Shown in pieces: positions 25,382-34,411 of a stretch of DNA of 64,000 bases (the stretch's first letter is position 1; each line of letters opens with the position of its first letter). The notes under the pieces were generated by a model that worked only from the letters and a program-made list of their open reading frames with translations, was not told the origin of the DNA and searched no databases. The stretch is taken from assembly GCF_003443895.1 (NCBI RefSeq), contig NZ_QQOA01000019.1, positions 62,001 through 126,000 on the forward strand, in the 5' to 3' direction. A program made the translations under genes and the position numbers. The DNA comes from Paraburkholderia phosphatilytica. Lineage in GTDB: Bacteria > Pseudomonadota > Gammaproteobacteria > Burkholderiales > Burkholderiaceae.

Positions 25382-27043
25382 TCAGGCCTCCTCGCGGCCA
25401 TGCGCCGCGTGAGCTGGATCATGAGCATGTGCATGCGCCGCCGTGTCTTCCGCGTCGGCGAGATCGGGCAGCGCGGTCAGGCGCTGATACAGCGTGCGAT
25501 ACGAGCCGATCATCTGCTCCTGCGTGTAGTAACGCTCCACGCGCGCGATGCCCGCCCGTTGCGCCGCATGCCAGTTCGCTTCCGCGAAGAGATCGAGCGC
25601 GGCGTCCGCAAGCGCGCGCGGATCGGCGATCTGCACGACGCGGCCGGCCGCGCCGAGCGCCGCATCGTCGCCTTCGAGTCCGTAGATCAGCTGCCGGCAC
25701 GAACCGACGTCGGTGGTGACCGACGGCACGCCGGCCGCGAACCCTTCGAGCACGACGAGTGGTAACGCCTCGGAGATCGAGCTCAGCACCAGCACGCCGC
25801 ATTTCGGCAGCAGTTCGTCGATCTTCTGGAAGCCGAGAAACTTCACCTTGTCCTGCAGGCCGAGACTCTCGACGAGCGCGCGGCACTCCGACGCATACGA
25901 CGGGTCTTCATCCTCCGGACCCGCGATCCACGCTTCGGCATCGGGCATTTCGCGCACCACGGTCAGCATCGCACGCACGAAGGTCTTGATGTCCTTGATC
26001 GGCACGACGCGCCCGATCAGGCACAGTGTCTTCGGTACGCCCGGCGCGCGTTGCGCGCGCAGCGGCGCGAGCCGTGTGAGGTTCACGCCGTTCGGAATGC
26101 TCGCGGTCTTTGCATCGGGCGCGCCATCGATGATCTGCCGGCGCCGGTTGCCTTCGTACAGCGCGATGATGTCGTGCGCCGCGTCGTAGCACACGCGCCC
26201 GAGCGTTTCGAAGAAGCGCACCCACAGGTCGCGAAAGTAGCCGATCTGCGCGACGTCGCGCTCGAAGATCGTGCGGTTGTCGCGAATCCACTGGCTCTGG
26301 AACAGATCGATCTTGCGTTCCTTCGTGTAGATCCCGTGTTCGGATACGAGCAGCGGCCGCCCGTGACGATAACGTGCGAGCGCGCCGAGAAAGCCCGCAT
26401 AACCCGTCGATACCGTATGGAATACGCGCACGTCCGGCAACCCCTCGGCGATCTGCGCAAGCTGCCATAGCGGCTTGTGCATGATCCGCACGGTCCAGAA
26501 GTAATCGACGAACGATGGGTCCGTACAGAACTGCCGGTACTGGTCCGTGAGATAGGCCCACGCTTCCTTCGAATAGAGAAACGCGTCTTCGCCGAGCGCG
26601 CCGCCTGGCCGCAGATCGGCGAGCATGTCCTTCAGCATGCGTCCCGCGGCGTTGCGCATCGCCGGGTTACGCAGATGCTCGTGCAGTTCGGCGGAGCGCC
26701 CGAACGCGTGCGCGTCGCCCTGCTGTCGCTGCACCATCGGCGGCGGCGGGAAGTCGTACAGGTAGTGGTTTTCGAGATGCACGACGTTGTCCGGCAGCGG
26801 GTACGACTGCTTCGGATAGTCCTGCGGCCGGCTGCCGAGAAAGCACAGCGCGAACGTGTACTCCGGAAACGCGCGGATCACCTGGTTGACCCAGCTCGAC
26901 ACGCCGCCGCTCACGTATGGAAATGTGCCTTCCAGCAACAGCCCGATGTCGGCCGATTGCGCGCGCGGCAGGTCGTTCGGATAGCCAGCGCTGGTCGCCG
27001 CGTTGGTCTTCGCGCTGGTCGTCTTGTTGGCGGATGTGCTCAT
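25382..27043 (-). CDS. pelF: Pel glycosyltransferase PelF
   Basis: A 553-residue cytosolic GT4-family glycosyltransferase that polymerises Pel from UDP-sugars. After a Thr/Ser/Ala-rich N-terminal tail of about 30 residues, the PelF signature IGLLLEGTFPYVSGGVSSWV appears. Later motifs are VSEHGIYTKERKIDLF, LCLIGRVVPIKDIKTFVRAM and the GT4 EX7E region SEALPLVVLEGFAAGVPSV. The tail makes it longer than the roughly 507-residue Pseudomonas protein. It lies 18 bp downstream of pelE and abuts pelG. Confidence 0.96.
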   Translation of the reverse strand: MSTSANKTTSAKTNAATSAGYPNDLPRAQSADIGLLLEGTFPYVSGGVSSWVNQVIRAFPEYTFALCFLGSRPQDYPKQSYPLPDNVVHLENHYLYDFPPPPMVQRQQGDAHAFGRSAELHEHLRNPAMRNAAGRMLKDMLADLRPGGALGEDAFLYSKEAWAYLTDQYRQFCTDPSFVDYFWTVRIMHKPLWQLAQIAEGLPDVRVFHTVSTGYAGFLGALARYRHGRPLLVSEHGIYTKERKIDLFQSQWIRDNRTIFERDVAQIGYFRDLWVRFFETLGRVCYDAAHDIIALYEGNRRRQIIDGAPDAKTASIPNGVNLTRLAPLRAQRAPGVPKTLCLIGRVVPIKDIKTFVRAMLTVVREMPDAEAWIAGPEDEDPSYASECRALVESLGLQDKVKFLGFQKIDELLPKCGVLVLSSISEALPLVVLEGFAAGVPSVTTDVGSCRQLIYGLEGDDAALGAAGRVVQIADPRALADAALDLFAEANWHAAQRAGIARVERYYTQEQMIGSYRTLYQRLTALPDLADAEDTAAHAHAHDPAHAAHGREEA

Positions 27044-27061
27044 CGCATGGCGTATCGTGAA

Positions 27062-28300
27062 TCACGCGCCGCGCGGGCGCGGCTGAGGTTTGAATACTGG
27101 GCGCGGCGCTGGCGCGGGCGTGGCGCGCGGATGCCAGAATTCGAGCACCGGCCGCATCGTCGGAAGCGTGCCGTGCTGGCCGATCTCCGCGAGCAGTTCG
27201 CGCACTCGCGCGTACTGGCGGCGCAGATACGCGGCCTCGGCGAGATACGGCAGCATCCGTTCGCGCGGAAAACCTTGATCGATCGCCCGCTGCAGCAGCG
27301 TCTCCGCCGCATCGAGATCGCGCCGGTCGAGCGCGAGACGGCCGCGCAGTCGCCAGAGCGATGCGTCGTCCGGCCCGTCGGCCAGTGCCGCGCTCGCGTA
27401 CGCATCCGCCTGATCGGCGGCGTTGCGGTACACGTCGCCCGTCACGAGGTTCTCGTAGATCAGCTCGCTGTACAGCTCGGCGAGCGCCTTGTTCGCGCGG
27501 CGCCGTGCGACACCCGTGGCGGACCGCTGATTCTTGCCGTCGAGCTTCGCGCGCTCGGCGAGAATGCGCTGCGTCAGCAGCTTCTCGCGGCTGTCGAGAA
27601 TGCCATACGCGAGCAGGCGAATGTCGTCCAGCGGATCGGCGAGCATGCTTTGCAGCAGCGGCGAGACGGTACGCACCGGCATCGACTGCATCGCGAGCAG
27701 CGCGGTCATCCGAAACGACGTGGACGCATCCGCGTTCTGCAGTTCCGCTTTCAGCCGCGCGCCGCGGCCGTACGACACGGTGCCCATCAGGCTCGACGAA
27801 AACTCGGGTTCCTCGACGCGCTCGATCGGCAGATTGCGGTCGCGATGTCGCAACGATGCCGCAACCGCGAGCGAACCCAGCGTGCACAGCAGTCCGCCAA
27901 ACGGCACCGCAAAATACAGCACCCACAGGTATGCGAACACCGAGCGCTTCGGCTGACGGTAGCGCGCAGGCAACACCCAGCCGGTGCCGAGCGCGAGCAC
28001 CACGGCAGCAAGCGCGTTGATCGCGAGGCACAGCAGCAGCAAGCCGGTGTTGCTGTGCGTCTGTGCAGCGGGCAGCGCAACGACCTCGGACGGCAAGCCG
28101 GCCAGTACATCGGCGGATGGGTCCACGATGCTGCGCGCGGCGAGCACCGCGACGCCGATCTGCAGCGTCACGCCGACGATGTTCGCGATCACGCCGAGCC
28201 AGAAGCGGGCGCGGCGCTGGCCATTGCTGCCGCTATCTGGCGGAGGCAGAGGCGGAGGCGGCGATGCCAGCGGTTCGCGCGCGGTTTCAGAGGCGGACAT
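27062..28300 (-). CDS. pelE: PelE inner-membrane TPR-like protein
   Basis: A 412-residue protein with a proline-rich cytoplasmic N-terminus, two hydrophobic helices (about residues 35-57 and 85-125 region) and a cytoplasmic helical repeat domain containing TPR-like units such as WRLRGRLALDRRDLDAAETL. PelE forms the inner-membrane synthase scaffold with PelD and PelG. The C-terminus is proline-rich (HPRATPAPAPRPVFKPQPRP). It is longer than the roughly 330-residue Pseudomonas PelE. The ATG at 28300 overlaps the end of pelD by 14 bp; in-frame starts further upstream lie inside pelD and are not needed. Confidence 0.9.
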   Translation of the reverse strand: MSASETAREPLASPPPPLPPPDSGSNGQRRARFWLGVIANIVGVTLQIGVAVLAARSIVDPSADVLAGLPSEVVALPAAQTHSNTGLLLLCLAINALAAVVLALGTGWVLPARYRQPKRSVFAYLWVLYFAVPFGGLLCTLGSLAVAASLRHRDRNLPIERVEEPEFSSSLMGTVSYGRGARLKAELQNADASTSFRMTALLAMQSMPVRTVSPLLQSMLADPLDDIRLLAYGILDSREKLLTQRILAERAKLDGKNQRSATGVARRRANKALAELYSELIYENLVTGDVYRNAADQADAYASAALADGPDDASLWRLRGRLALDRRDLDAAETLLQRAIDQGFPRERMLPYLAEAAYLRRQYARVRELLAEIGQHGTLPTMRPVLEFWHPRATPAPAPRPVFKPQPRPRGA

Positions 28301-29765
28301 CGCAGCGCTCCAGCAGACGACGCAACGCATCGAGCGCCGCATCGGGCGGCACCGATATCGCATGCACGGCGACGTGCGCCGACTCGAAATCGACGCCGTA
28401 TTGCGCGCGCATGCTCTCCTCGATCCGCAGCAGATAGCCGTCCACCGCGCCTTCGCCCGACAGCGGCATCAGCGTGAGCATCGCGAGATGCTGGTCGTCG
28501 CGGATCGCCCATTGCGCGTCGAGCGCGCGGCGCGTGCGCAGCAGGTTCTGGAACCACGTCTGGCTGCGCTCGTCATTGTCGAACACCAGCGCGACAAGCG
28601 ACGACGCCACGCCCGAATCGCGCGTCAATCGCACGAGCCGCGCGTAGTCGAGCGCGAACTCGTACGGGCACGACGGCAACGCCTGCACGATTTCGCGCGT
28701 GACCGCAGCATGCCGCACGCCGTCCGAATAGAAGTGGCACAGCACGAGCAGGAACTGCAGGTTGTCGTTGTTGAGCGCGAGGAACGGCATGCTGTGCACG
28801 ACGAGCAGACCGATCGGCTCCTTCAGCGCATCGACGAGCGGCACACACACCACGTATGCCGACCGCGCGGCCTGCTGTTGCGTGGCCGAACCGACGTGCA
28901 CCAGCGTGCGCGATTCGAGCGCTTCGAGCACCAGCGGGTCTTCGACATCGAGCTCGAACGGCTGGCCGATGCTCGCGGCCGGCTCGCTTAACGCGTTGCC
29001 GCCGCGCCATGCATAGATGCGCGCGCCATCGAACTGGCACGCCTGCGCGGCGGTTTCAAGAAACGCCTGCGCGCCGCGCAACGTGACGTCGCCCTGCTGC
29101 GCGGGCGTCGCGTCCTGCAGGAACGCGAGTTGCCGCAGCCGTACGAGCGAATCGCGCAAGGTGGCCGGACGGCTCATCAGGTCCTGTTCGAGCCGTTCGT
29201 GCGACAGGCGCAGCATGAACTGGTTGCGCGTGAGGATCGACAGCCGTTCCGCGAGGTAGTCGTTCGCGACGCGCGCCTGCCGCAGCCGCGTGGTCCAGAT
29301 GTCGCCGAACTGCCCACATAGCAGCGTGAGCGCGAAGCCGCCGAAGAAGAAGCCGACCGGAAACACGCGCGCGCCGCGCTGCTCCAGCGTGCTAGCGATC
29401 GAACCGAAGTGGGTCACGGCCACGTCGCCGCCGGGATAGAACACATACCAGGCAGCGAGCAGGATCAGCCCGGAGCAGCCGCCGATGATGCTGCCGTAAC
29501 GCAGCGCGATCACCACCGGCACGATCCAGGTCCACACGAAGCCGGTATGCATCAGCAGCGGATTGTGCGGCGCGAACAGCGCACAGATCGCGATCTCGCC
29601 GACCGTCGCGACGATCGTCTCGACGAGCGCCACGATGCGCCGCCGCATCACCCCGCGCGACGGCGCGATCCATTGCGCCCAGCGCGAGCCGGCGCCGACG
29701 CTCTGTTGCTGGCGTCGTCGCAGTCTCGAGCGGGCTGGCACGTCATCAGGAACGCGTGTGTTCAT
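28287..29765 (-). CDS. pelD: PelD c-di-GMP receptor
   Basis: A 492-residue protein that activates Pel synthesis when c-di-GMP binds. A basic N-terminus is followed by four hydrophobic helices (about residues 45-140), a GAF domain (about 185-320) and a degenerate GGDEF-like domain. In place of GGDEF is LSGEGAVDG, and the inhibitory-site motif RxxD is kept as RALD (residues 413-416), as expected of a receptor with no cyclase activity. The ATG at 29765 is chosen over a longer frame that would run far into the gap with pelC. A basic N-terminal extension makes it longer than the roughly 455-residue Pseudomonas PelD. Confidence 0.95.
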   Translation of the reverse strand: MNTRVPDDVPARSRLRRRQQQSVGAGSRWAQWIAPSRGVMRRRIVALVETIVATVGEIAICALFAPHNPLLMHTGFVWTWIVPVVIALRYGSIIGGCSGLILLAAWYVFYPGGDVAVTHFGSIASTLEQRGARVFPVGFFFGGFALTLLCGQFGDIWTTRLRQARVANDYLAERLSILTRNQFMLRLSHERLEQDLMSRPATLRDSLVRLRQLAFLQDATPAQQGDVTLRGAQAFLETAAQACQFDGARIYAWRGGNALSEPAASIGQPFELDVEDPLVLEALESRTLVHVGSATQQQAARSAYVVCVPLVDALKEPIGLLVVHSMPFLALNNDNLQFLLVLCHFYSDGVRHAAVTREIVQALPSCPYEFALDYARLVRLTRDSGVASSLVALVFDNDERSQTWFQNLLRTRRALDAQWAIRDDQHLAMLTLMPLSGEGAVDGYLLRIEESMRAQYGVDFESAHVAVHAISVPPDAALDALRRLLERCDVRL

Positions 29766-29820
29766 GCTCTGCCCTGACCGGTTCGCGTAAAGGAAAGGCT
29801 GCGCGCATCGGCTCGCCGCG

Positions 29821-30405
29821 TCAATGCGCGAGCTGCGACAGCAGTTCGCGTTCGAGCTTCTGCGCGACGCCCGACACCGCATCGCGGCTCCAGCCGGTGC
29901 GACTGCCCGTGCCGCTCCAGATCACCTTGCCGCTTTGCACGTCGATCACGTCGAACGTGATGCCGACTGCCGGCTCGCCGTCCACGCCCACCTTGTAGCG
30001 CCACTCGTTGACCGCGCCGGTCAGCGCGTAGTGCGCGTTCTGCTGGCGCGCCCACGTGAGCGCCGCCTGCTGCTGGTCGGGCTTCGCGGGGTCGAACAGC
30101 GTCTCGTCGTCGCTCGACGCCGGATAGCGCGCGAGGTTCGTGTAGCCATACGACGTCATCAGGCTCTGCGCGATCGACGCGGCGCGCTGGCCCGCCTGCG
30201 GCGTCTCCGTGTTGTTCGCGAGCGGCAGCAGCGCCCACGTATCGGTTTTCGAGAGCTGCGGCGCGCTGCTGCGATCGACGACCGCGCAGCCGCTCAACGT
30301 CCCTGCCAGCACCAGCGCCGCCGCGGTCATCCAGCCGGCCGCGCGTGCCGAGCTGCGCGTGCGTATGCAGGTGCGGGGCCGCGCTTCGATGTGTGTCTGT
30401 TCCAT
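29821..30405 (-). CDS. pelC: PelC outer-membrane-associated lipoprotein
   Basis: A 194-residue lipoprotein; PelC assembles into a ring on the periplasmic side of the outer membrane and guides Pel into PelB. A basic N-terminal stretch precedes a hydrophobic helix and the lipobox LSGC (Cys40), then the mature domain with WALLPLANNTETPQAGQRAAS and the C-terminal IDVQSGKVIWSGTGSRTGWS. The ATG at 30405 has GGAG about 8 nt upstream. A later ATG (residue 26) would give a more conventional short signal peptide, so the exact start is uncertain. Confidence 0.92.
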   Translation of the reverse strand: MEQTHIEARPRTCIRTRSSARAAGWMTAAALVLAGTLSGCAVVDRSSAPQLSKTDTWALLPLANNTETPQAGQRAASIAQSLMTSYGYTNLARYPASSDDETLFDPAKPDQQQAALTWARQQNAHYALTGAVNEWRYKVGVDGEPAVGITFDVIDVQSGKVIWSGTGSRTGWSRDAVSGVAQKLERELLSQLAH

Positions 30406-30430
30406 CTCGTTCTCCATTCGTCGTGCTGGT

Positions 30431-33400
30431 TCAATACAGATAGCGGTACCGCACACCAATTTCCTTCACCGATGATGAGTTCGTCGCCGATACGCCCTGA
30501 TACAGGCCGTACACGAGCATCTGGTCATCGCCGAACACGCTGCCCGCGACGCCGAGCATCACCGCGCCCGACCATCCCGCGCGCGAGTCGCGTATCGGGC
30601 CCGCCGAGAACATTGGCCGCCATGCCTTGCTGTAGCTCTCGGTCAGGTCATCGCCAAACGAAAACAGGAGGCCCGCCTGAGTGAAGGTCTGCGGCATGAA
30701 CGACTGCGCGTCGAACGCCGTGCCGACCGGCAGCAGTTGCCGAAGCTGCGTGCCCGGCGTGCCGTCCGCGCTGTACTGGCCATGTGCGACGACCGCGCGC
30801 ACCGTGTAGTCCGGATAATCGACGCGCAGCTTGTAGCCGCCGTTCAGCTCGAACAGCTGGCCGCTGCCGAGATAGCCACAGTCCTGCCCGTGAAAGCGCG
30901 CGTATTCGTAGCGTCCGCCCGTGAACCAGTGCGGGTCGAAGCGCCACGTGAGGCCCGCCGATGCGAAGTCCTTCGTGCCGCCCACCTGCAGCTGCGTCGT
31001 TTCGGTGGCGAGCTGGTGATAGCCGAGCGCATAGGCGAACGTGAGCGACGGCGTAACGTTGAGCGTGCCTTCGAGCTTCGCTTCGGTAAACGAATCGAGC
31101 GCGTCGCGCTGGCCGAGCGTCACGTGCTCCTCGTCGTTCTGCCCTTCATGGGTGTACACCCCTTCCGCCAGCCGGTCGTTCTTCGGCACCGTCGGCAGCG
31201 TCGTGCCGTCCGACGACTGCTCGCGCTGCATCAGACGCAGCTGCAGCGACTGCGTATCGCCGAGACGCATGCCCGCCGTCACCGATTGTTCGTTGAAACG
31301 CAGCGGCCCCTGGTCGACGTAGCGCTGCGCCGCCGCCACCGACTGCGCGTTGCGCAGCAACTGCTCCTTCAAGAGCGGCTGGATCGTCTGGTTATCCGGC
31401 AGGCGCGACGCGGCATCGAACGCGTCGGTCTGCGCATCCGCGTAGCGGCCAGTCAGCGCTTCGGCATCCACCTTGTTCTCGCGCGGAATCAGGTCGGGCA
31501 CGCTGTCGAGCAGGCGCGTGAGCGTGACGACGTCGCCATCGTTGATCGCGAGCTGCGCTTGCGCATACACCGGGCGCGTGCTGCGATCGACGTACTGCTT
31601 CTCGAGCCACAGCCGCTCCAGATCGCTTTCGTTCTCGTTCTGCGCCCACGAGATCGCGGCTTCGCGAGCGATCGCGGAATAGGTTGCCTGCTGGTTGCGC
31701 AGCGCCTGCTGCTTCGCGGGCGGCAGCTTGTCGAACTCGCTCATCTCGCCGAGCTGCGACGTGTCGTTCCCGAGCTTCGTGGTTCGGCTCGCAGCGCGGT
31801 CTTCGCGGAGCATCTCGATCAGCACCGCGCGCGACGTGTCCCCCGTGGCAAACAGCTGCGTCAGCCCGACCATCCGGCCGCGCAGATCGTCCTGCTCCGC
31901 GTCGGGCAACGCTGCCGCGTGCGGATCGCGACGGCGCTCGGCGAGTTCGGTCCACACCTGGCGGCGCAGGCGCCACGCTTCGTCCGCGCGGCCGTTCAGG
32001 TCGAGCGCATCGGCCCAGGTCAGCCGCCACAGCGGATCGTGTTTCGACGTGGCGGCCTGCTGATGCAGGTAGTGCAGCGCCGCGCGGCCCTCGCCGAGAC
32101 GCAGGTACGCGGCGCCGTAGGGCGCGGACAGTGCCGGATCCGTTTCGGCAGCGCTTGCGTAGCGGTTCAACGCGCGGCGCAGATCGACGTCGCTGCCGCG
32201 ATCGACGAGGTCCCACACGTAGGCGGCGCGCACGTCGCCGTTGTCCGGCGCGAGCGTCACCGCGCGGCGGATGTCGGCGGTCGCGGCGGCCAGTTCGCCG
32301 CGTTGATGTTCGTACTCCGAGCGCGCCAGCAGAAAGGCCGGCGACTTTTCCGCGGCAACTAGCTGGTTTGGCGTAAGCGAATCGAGCAGCGCGGCGAGTC
32401 TTCCCCACGCGTGTGCGCGCTGATAGTTGTAGACCGCCTGCTGCAGCATCCGCACCTGGCCGGTGCGCCGGTACGAGAGTTCCGCGAGGCGCCCTGCGTC
32501 CAGCGGCGAATCGCTGTAGTAGCCGACCATCATGTCGTAGTCGTCGGGCGTCGTCTGGCCGCTTCGCATCAGCCCCTGGTAGCCCTGGTTCGCCGCCTGC
32601 CGGTTCTGGTCGATCGACGCGAGCAACGCGAGGAAGCGCCAGTAGTCGGCGTCGTCCTTGCCCGCCACCTTCTGCGCGTCGTGCATCGCGGCCAGCGCGG
32701 CGTCGAAGCGGGTGCGCGCGTAGAGCATCGTCGCGATCTTGTACGCGTAGGCGACATTCGGACCGTACTCATGTTCGAGCGTCTGCCAGGTGCGCAGCGC
32801 GAGATCGTCGTCGCCTTTGCGCTCGGCGAGCGCCGCGTAGCGTTCGAGTATCGGCCGGCGCATGCGGCCATCTTCGCGCGCCTCCAGAAAACGCAGCCCG
32901 CCGTCGGGATCGGCCAGACGTTCATACGCATCGACGACGCGGTCGACGAGCTTCAGGTTGTCCGGATCGAGCGCGGATTGATGCATCGTGACCACGAGCA
33001 GCGCATGCACGTCGTCGAGTCCCGGCGCGAGACGCGCAACCTGCTGCCACGCCTGTTCATCGCCACGCGTTTGCGCGATCTGCAGCCAGCTGCGCAGCGC
33101 GACGTCGGGCTGATGGTTCCATTCGGATACCTGCGCGAGCCGCGCCAGCCACAGCATCGAACCGGGCGCCTTATCAAGCGCCCGTTGTGCGACGCGCTGC
33201 GCACTGGCGACGTCACCGTTCGCGAGAAACACGCGATACGCGAGGTCTTCGTCGCTCGTTGCGGGCGAAAGTGGGTCTTCGGGCTTTGCGGCTGTTGTGG
33301 CAGTGGTCGTCGCATTCGCCGCCGCATTCGTCGTCGCATTCGCCGATGTACTCGCCGCCGCTCCCGCGCTAACGTTTGCGCGAGCATCCGAAGCGGTGCG

Positions 33401-34411
33401 GTCTAACGCTGCGGCCACGCGTATCCAGCGCGCACCGCCAACGCCACGCGATGGAATGCGCATTGGCTGTGCGAACGTATCCGCGCCTTCGCGATGGCGC
33501 GATGGATGCCACACTGCGTAGTCGAAGCGCGGGCCTTCATCGTGCGGACGGCGCATCGACATCTTGAGCAGCCGCTTCACATAGCCCTCCGCGACATCCG
33601 GCCGCCCCGCCGCGATCGCGAGATTCGCGAGATAGCGCAGCGTCTCCGGATCGTCTGCAAGATCGCCAATGTGCTGGTTCGCGGCATCGAGCGCCTGCTG
33701 CAGCAGGTTGCCGCCCTGCAGCGCGTGCAACGCAGCGAGGAACAGCGTGCGCCGCTCGCCGAGCGTCGGCGCGTTCACCTGCGCGGCAAAGTACGCATCC
33801 GCGGCTTCGCGATAGTGGCCGCTGCCGAGCGATACCTTCGCTTCTTCGATTCGCCAGTCGTTTGCATGCAGCGGGTCCGCGTCGATCAGCTGCGTATAGA
33901 ACTGGCTGGCCAGCGCGCCGTCGTTCAGGCCGCGCGCCTGTTGCGCGAGCGCCTTCAGCTGGTCGACGTTCCAGCTATAGCCGGCGGCTTCGTGCAGCAA
34001 CGCGTCGACGTCCACAATGCGCGCGGGCCGCAGCGGATCGTCCTGCTTCAGCCCGTACAACCGGCGTTGCGCGATCGAGAGCCGGATGGCCAGCGACATC
34101 TGCCGCGTGCCGGGATCGTGCGAACGCGCGAGCCTCGCGAGGATGCGCTCCGCGTCCGCGATGCGCTGCCCTTTCAGATATTCGCGCGTGAGCTCGGACA
34201 GCACGTCGGCATTGTCGGGATCGACGCGCAGCCACGCTTCCAGATACGCAATGGTCAGGCTGTCGACGTTCGCGCCGCCGAGCAGCCGCTCCTCCAGTTT
34301 CTCGCGCGGAAATGCGAGCGCCAGCATCAGCGCGACGAGCGCGCCGAGGATGGCGATCACGGCCGGCGAAAACAGCCGCTGCCGTTCAGGAGCCGCACGC
34401 GACGTCGACAT
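30431..34411 (-). CDS. pelB: PelB outer-membrane porin with TPR domain
   Basis: A 1326-residue protein. An N-terminal hydrophobic anchor (residues 14-34) is followed by a long periplasmic TPR superhelix and a C-terminal beta-barrel ending in RYRYLY, which exports Pel through the outer membrane and recruits PelA. Between TPR groups, at about residues 286-392, there is a low-complexity linker rich in Ala, Thr and Asn that is not expected in the Pseudomonas protein (about 1193 residues) and accounts for much of the extra length. The start overlaps pelA by 26 bp. Confidence 0.95.
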   Translation of the reverse strand: MSTSRAAPERQRLFSPAVIAILGALVALMLALAFPREKLEERLLGGANVDSLTIAYLEAWLRVDPDNADVLSELTREYLKGQRIADAERILARLARSHDPGTRQMSLAIRLSIAQRRLYGLKQDDPLRPARIVDVDALLHEAAGYSWNVDQLKALAQQARGLNDGALASQFYTQLIDADPLHANDWRIEEAKVSLGSGHYREAADAYFAAQVNAPTLGERRTLFLAALHALQGGNLLQQALDAANQHIGDLADDPETLRYLANLAIAAGRPDVAEGYVKRLLKMSMRRPHDEGPRFDYAVWHPSRHREGADTFAQPMRIPSRGVGGARWIRVAAALDRTASDARANVSAGAAASTSANATTNAAANATTTATTAAKPEDPLSPATSDEDLAYRVFLANGDVASAQRVAQRALDKAPGSMLWLARLAQVSEWNHQPDVALRSWLQIAQTRGDEQAWQQVARLAPGLDDVHALLVVTMHQSALDPDNLKLVDRVVDAYERLADPDGGLRFLEAREDGRMRRPILERYAALAERKGDDDLALRTWQTLEHEYGPNVAYAYKIATMLYARTRFDAALAAMHDAQKVAGKDDADYWRFLALLASIDQNRQAANQGYQGLMRSGQTTPDDYDMMVGYYSDSPLDAGRLAELSYRRTGQVRMLQQAVYNYQRAHAWGRLAALLDSLTPNQLVAAEKSPAFLLARSEYEHQRGELAAATADIRRAVTLAPDNGDVRAAYVWDLVDRGSDVDLRRALNRYASAAETDPALSAPYGAAYLRLGEGRAALHYLHQQAATSKHDPLWRLTWADALDLNGRADEAWRLRRQVWTELAERRRDPHAAALPDAEQDDLRGRMVGLTQLFATGDTSRAVLIEMLREDRAASRTTKLGNDTSQLGEMSEFDKLPPAKQQALRNQQATYSAIAREAAISWAQNENESDLERLWLEKQYVDRSTRPVYAQAQLAINDGDVVTLTRLLDSVPDLIPRENKVDAEALTGRYADAQTDAFDAASRLPDNQTIQPLLKEQLLRNAQSVAAAQRYVDQGPLRFNEQSVTAGMRLGDTQSLQLRLMQREQSSDGTTLPTVPKNDRLAEGVYTHEGQNDEEHVTLGQRDALDSFTEAKLEGTLNVTPSLTFAYALGYHQLATETTQLQVGGTKDFASAGLTWRFDPHWFTGGRYEYARFHGQDCGYLGSGQLFELNGGYKLRVDYPDYTVRAVVAHGQYSADGTPGTQLRQLLPVGTAFDAQSFMPQTFTQAGLLFSFGDDLTESYSKAWRPMFSAGPIRDSRAGWSGAVMLGVAGSVFGDDQMLVYGLYQGVSATNSSSVKEIGVRYRYLY
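33311..33346 (-). repeat. 12-bp tandem repeat inside pelB linker
   Basis: CGCATTCG recurs at 33311, 33323 and 33335 with a 12-bp period. It encodes, on the minus strand, part of the Ala/Thr/Asn linker of PelB. The period keeps the reading frame, so repeat-number changes would lengthen or shorten the linker by four residues at a time. Confidence 0.6.
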
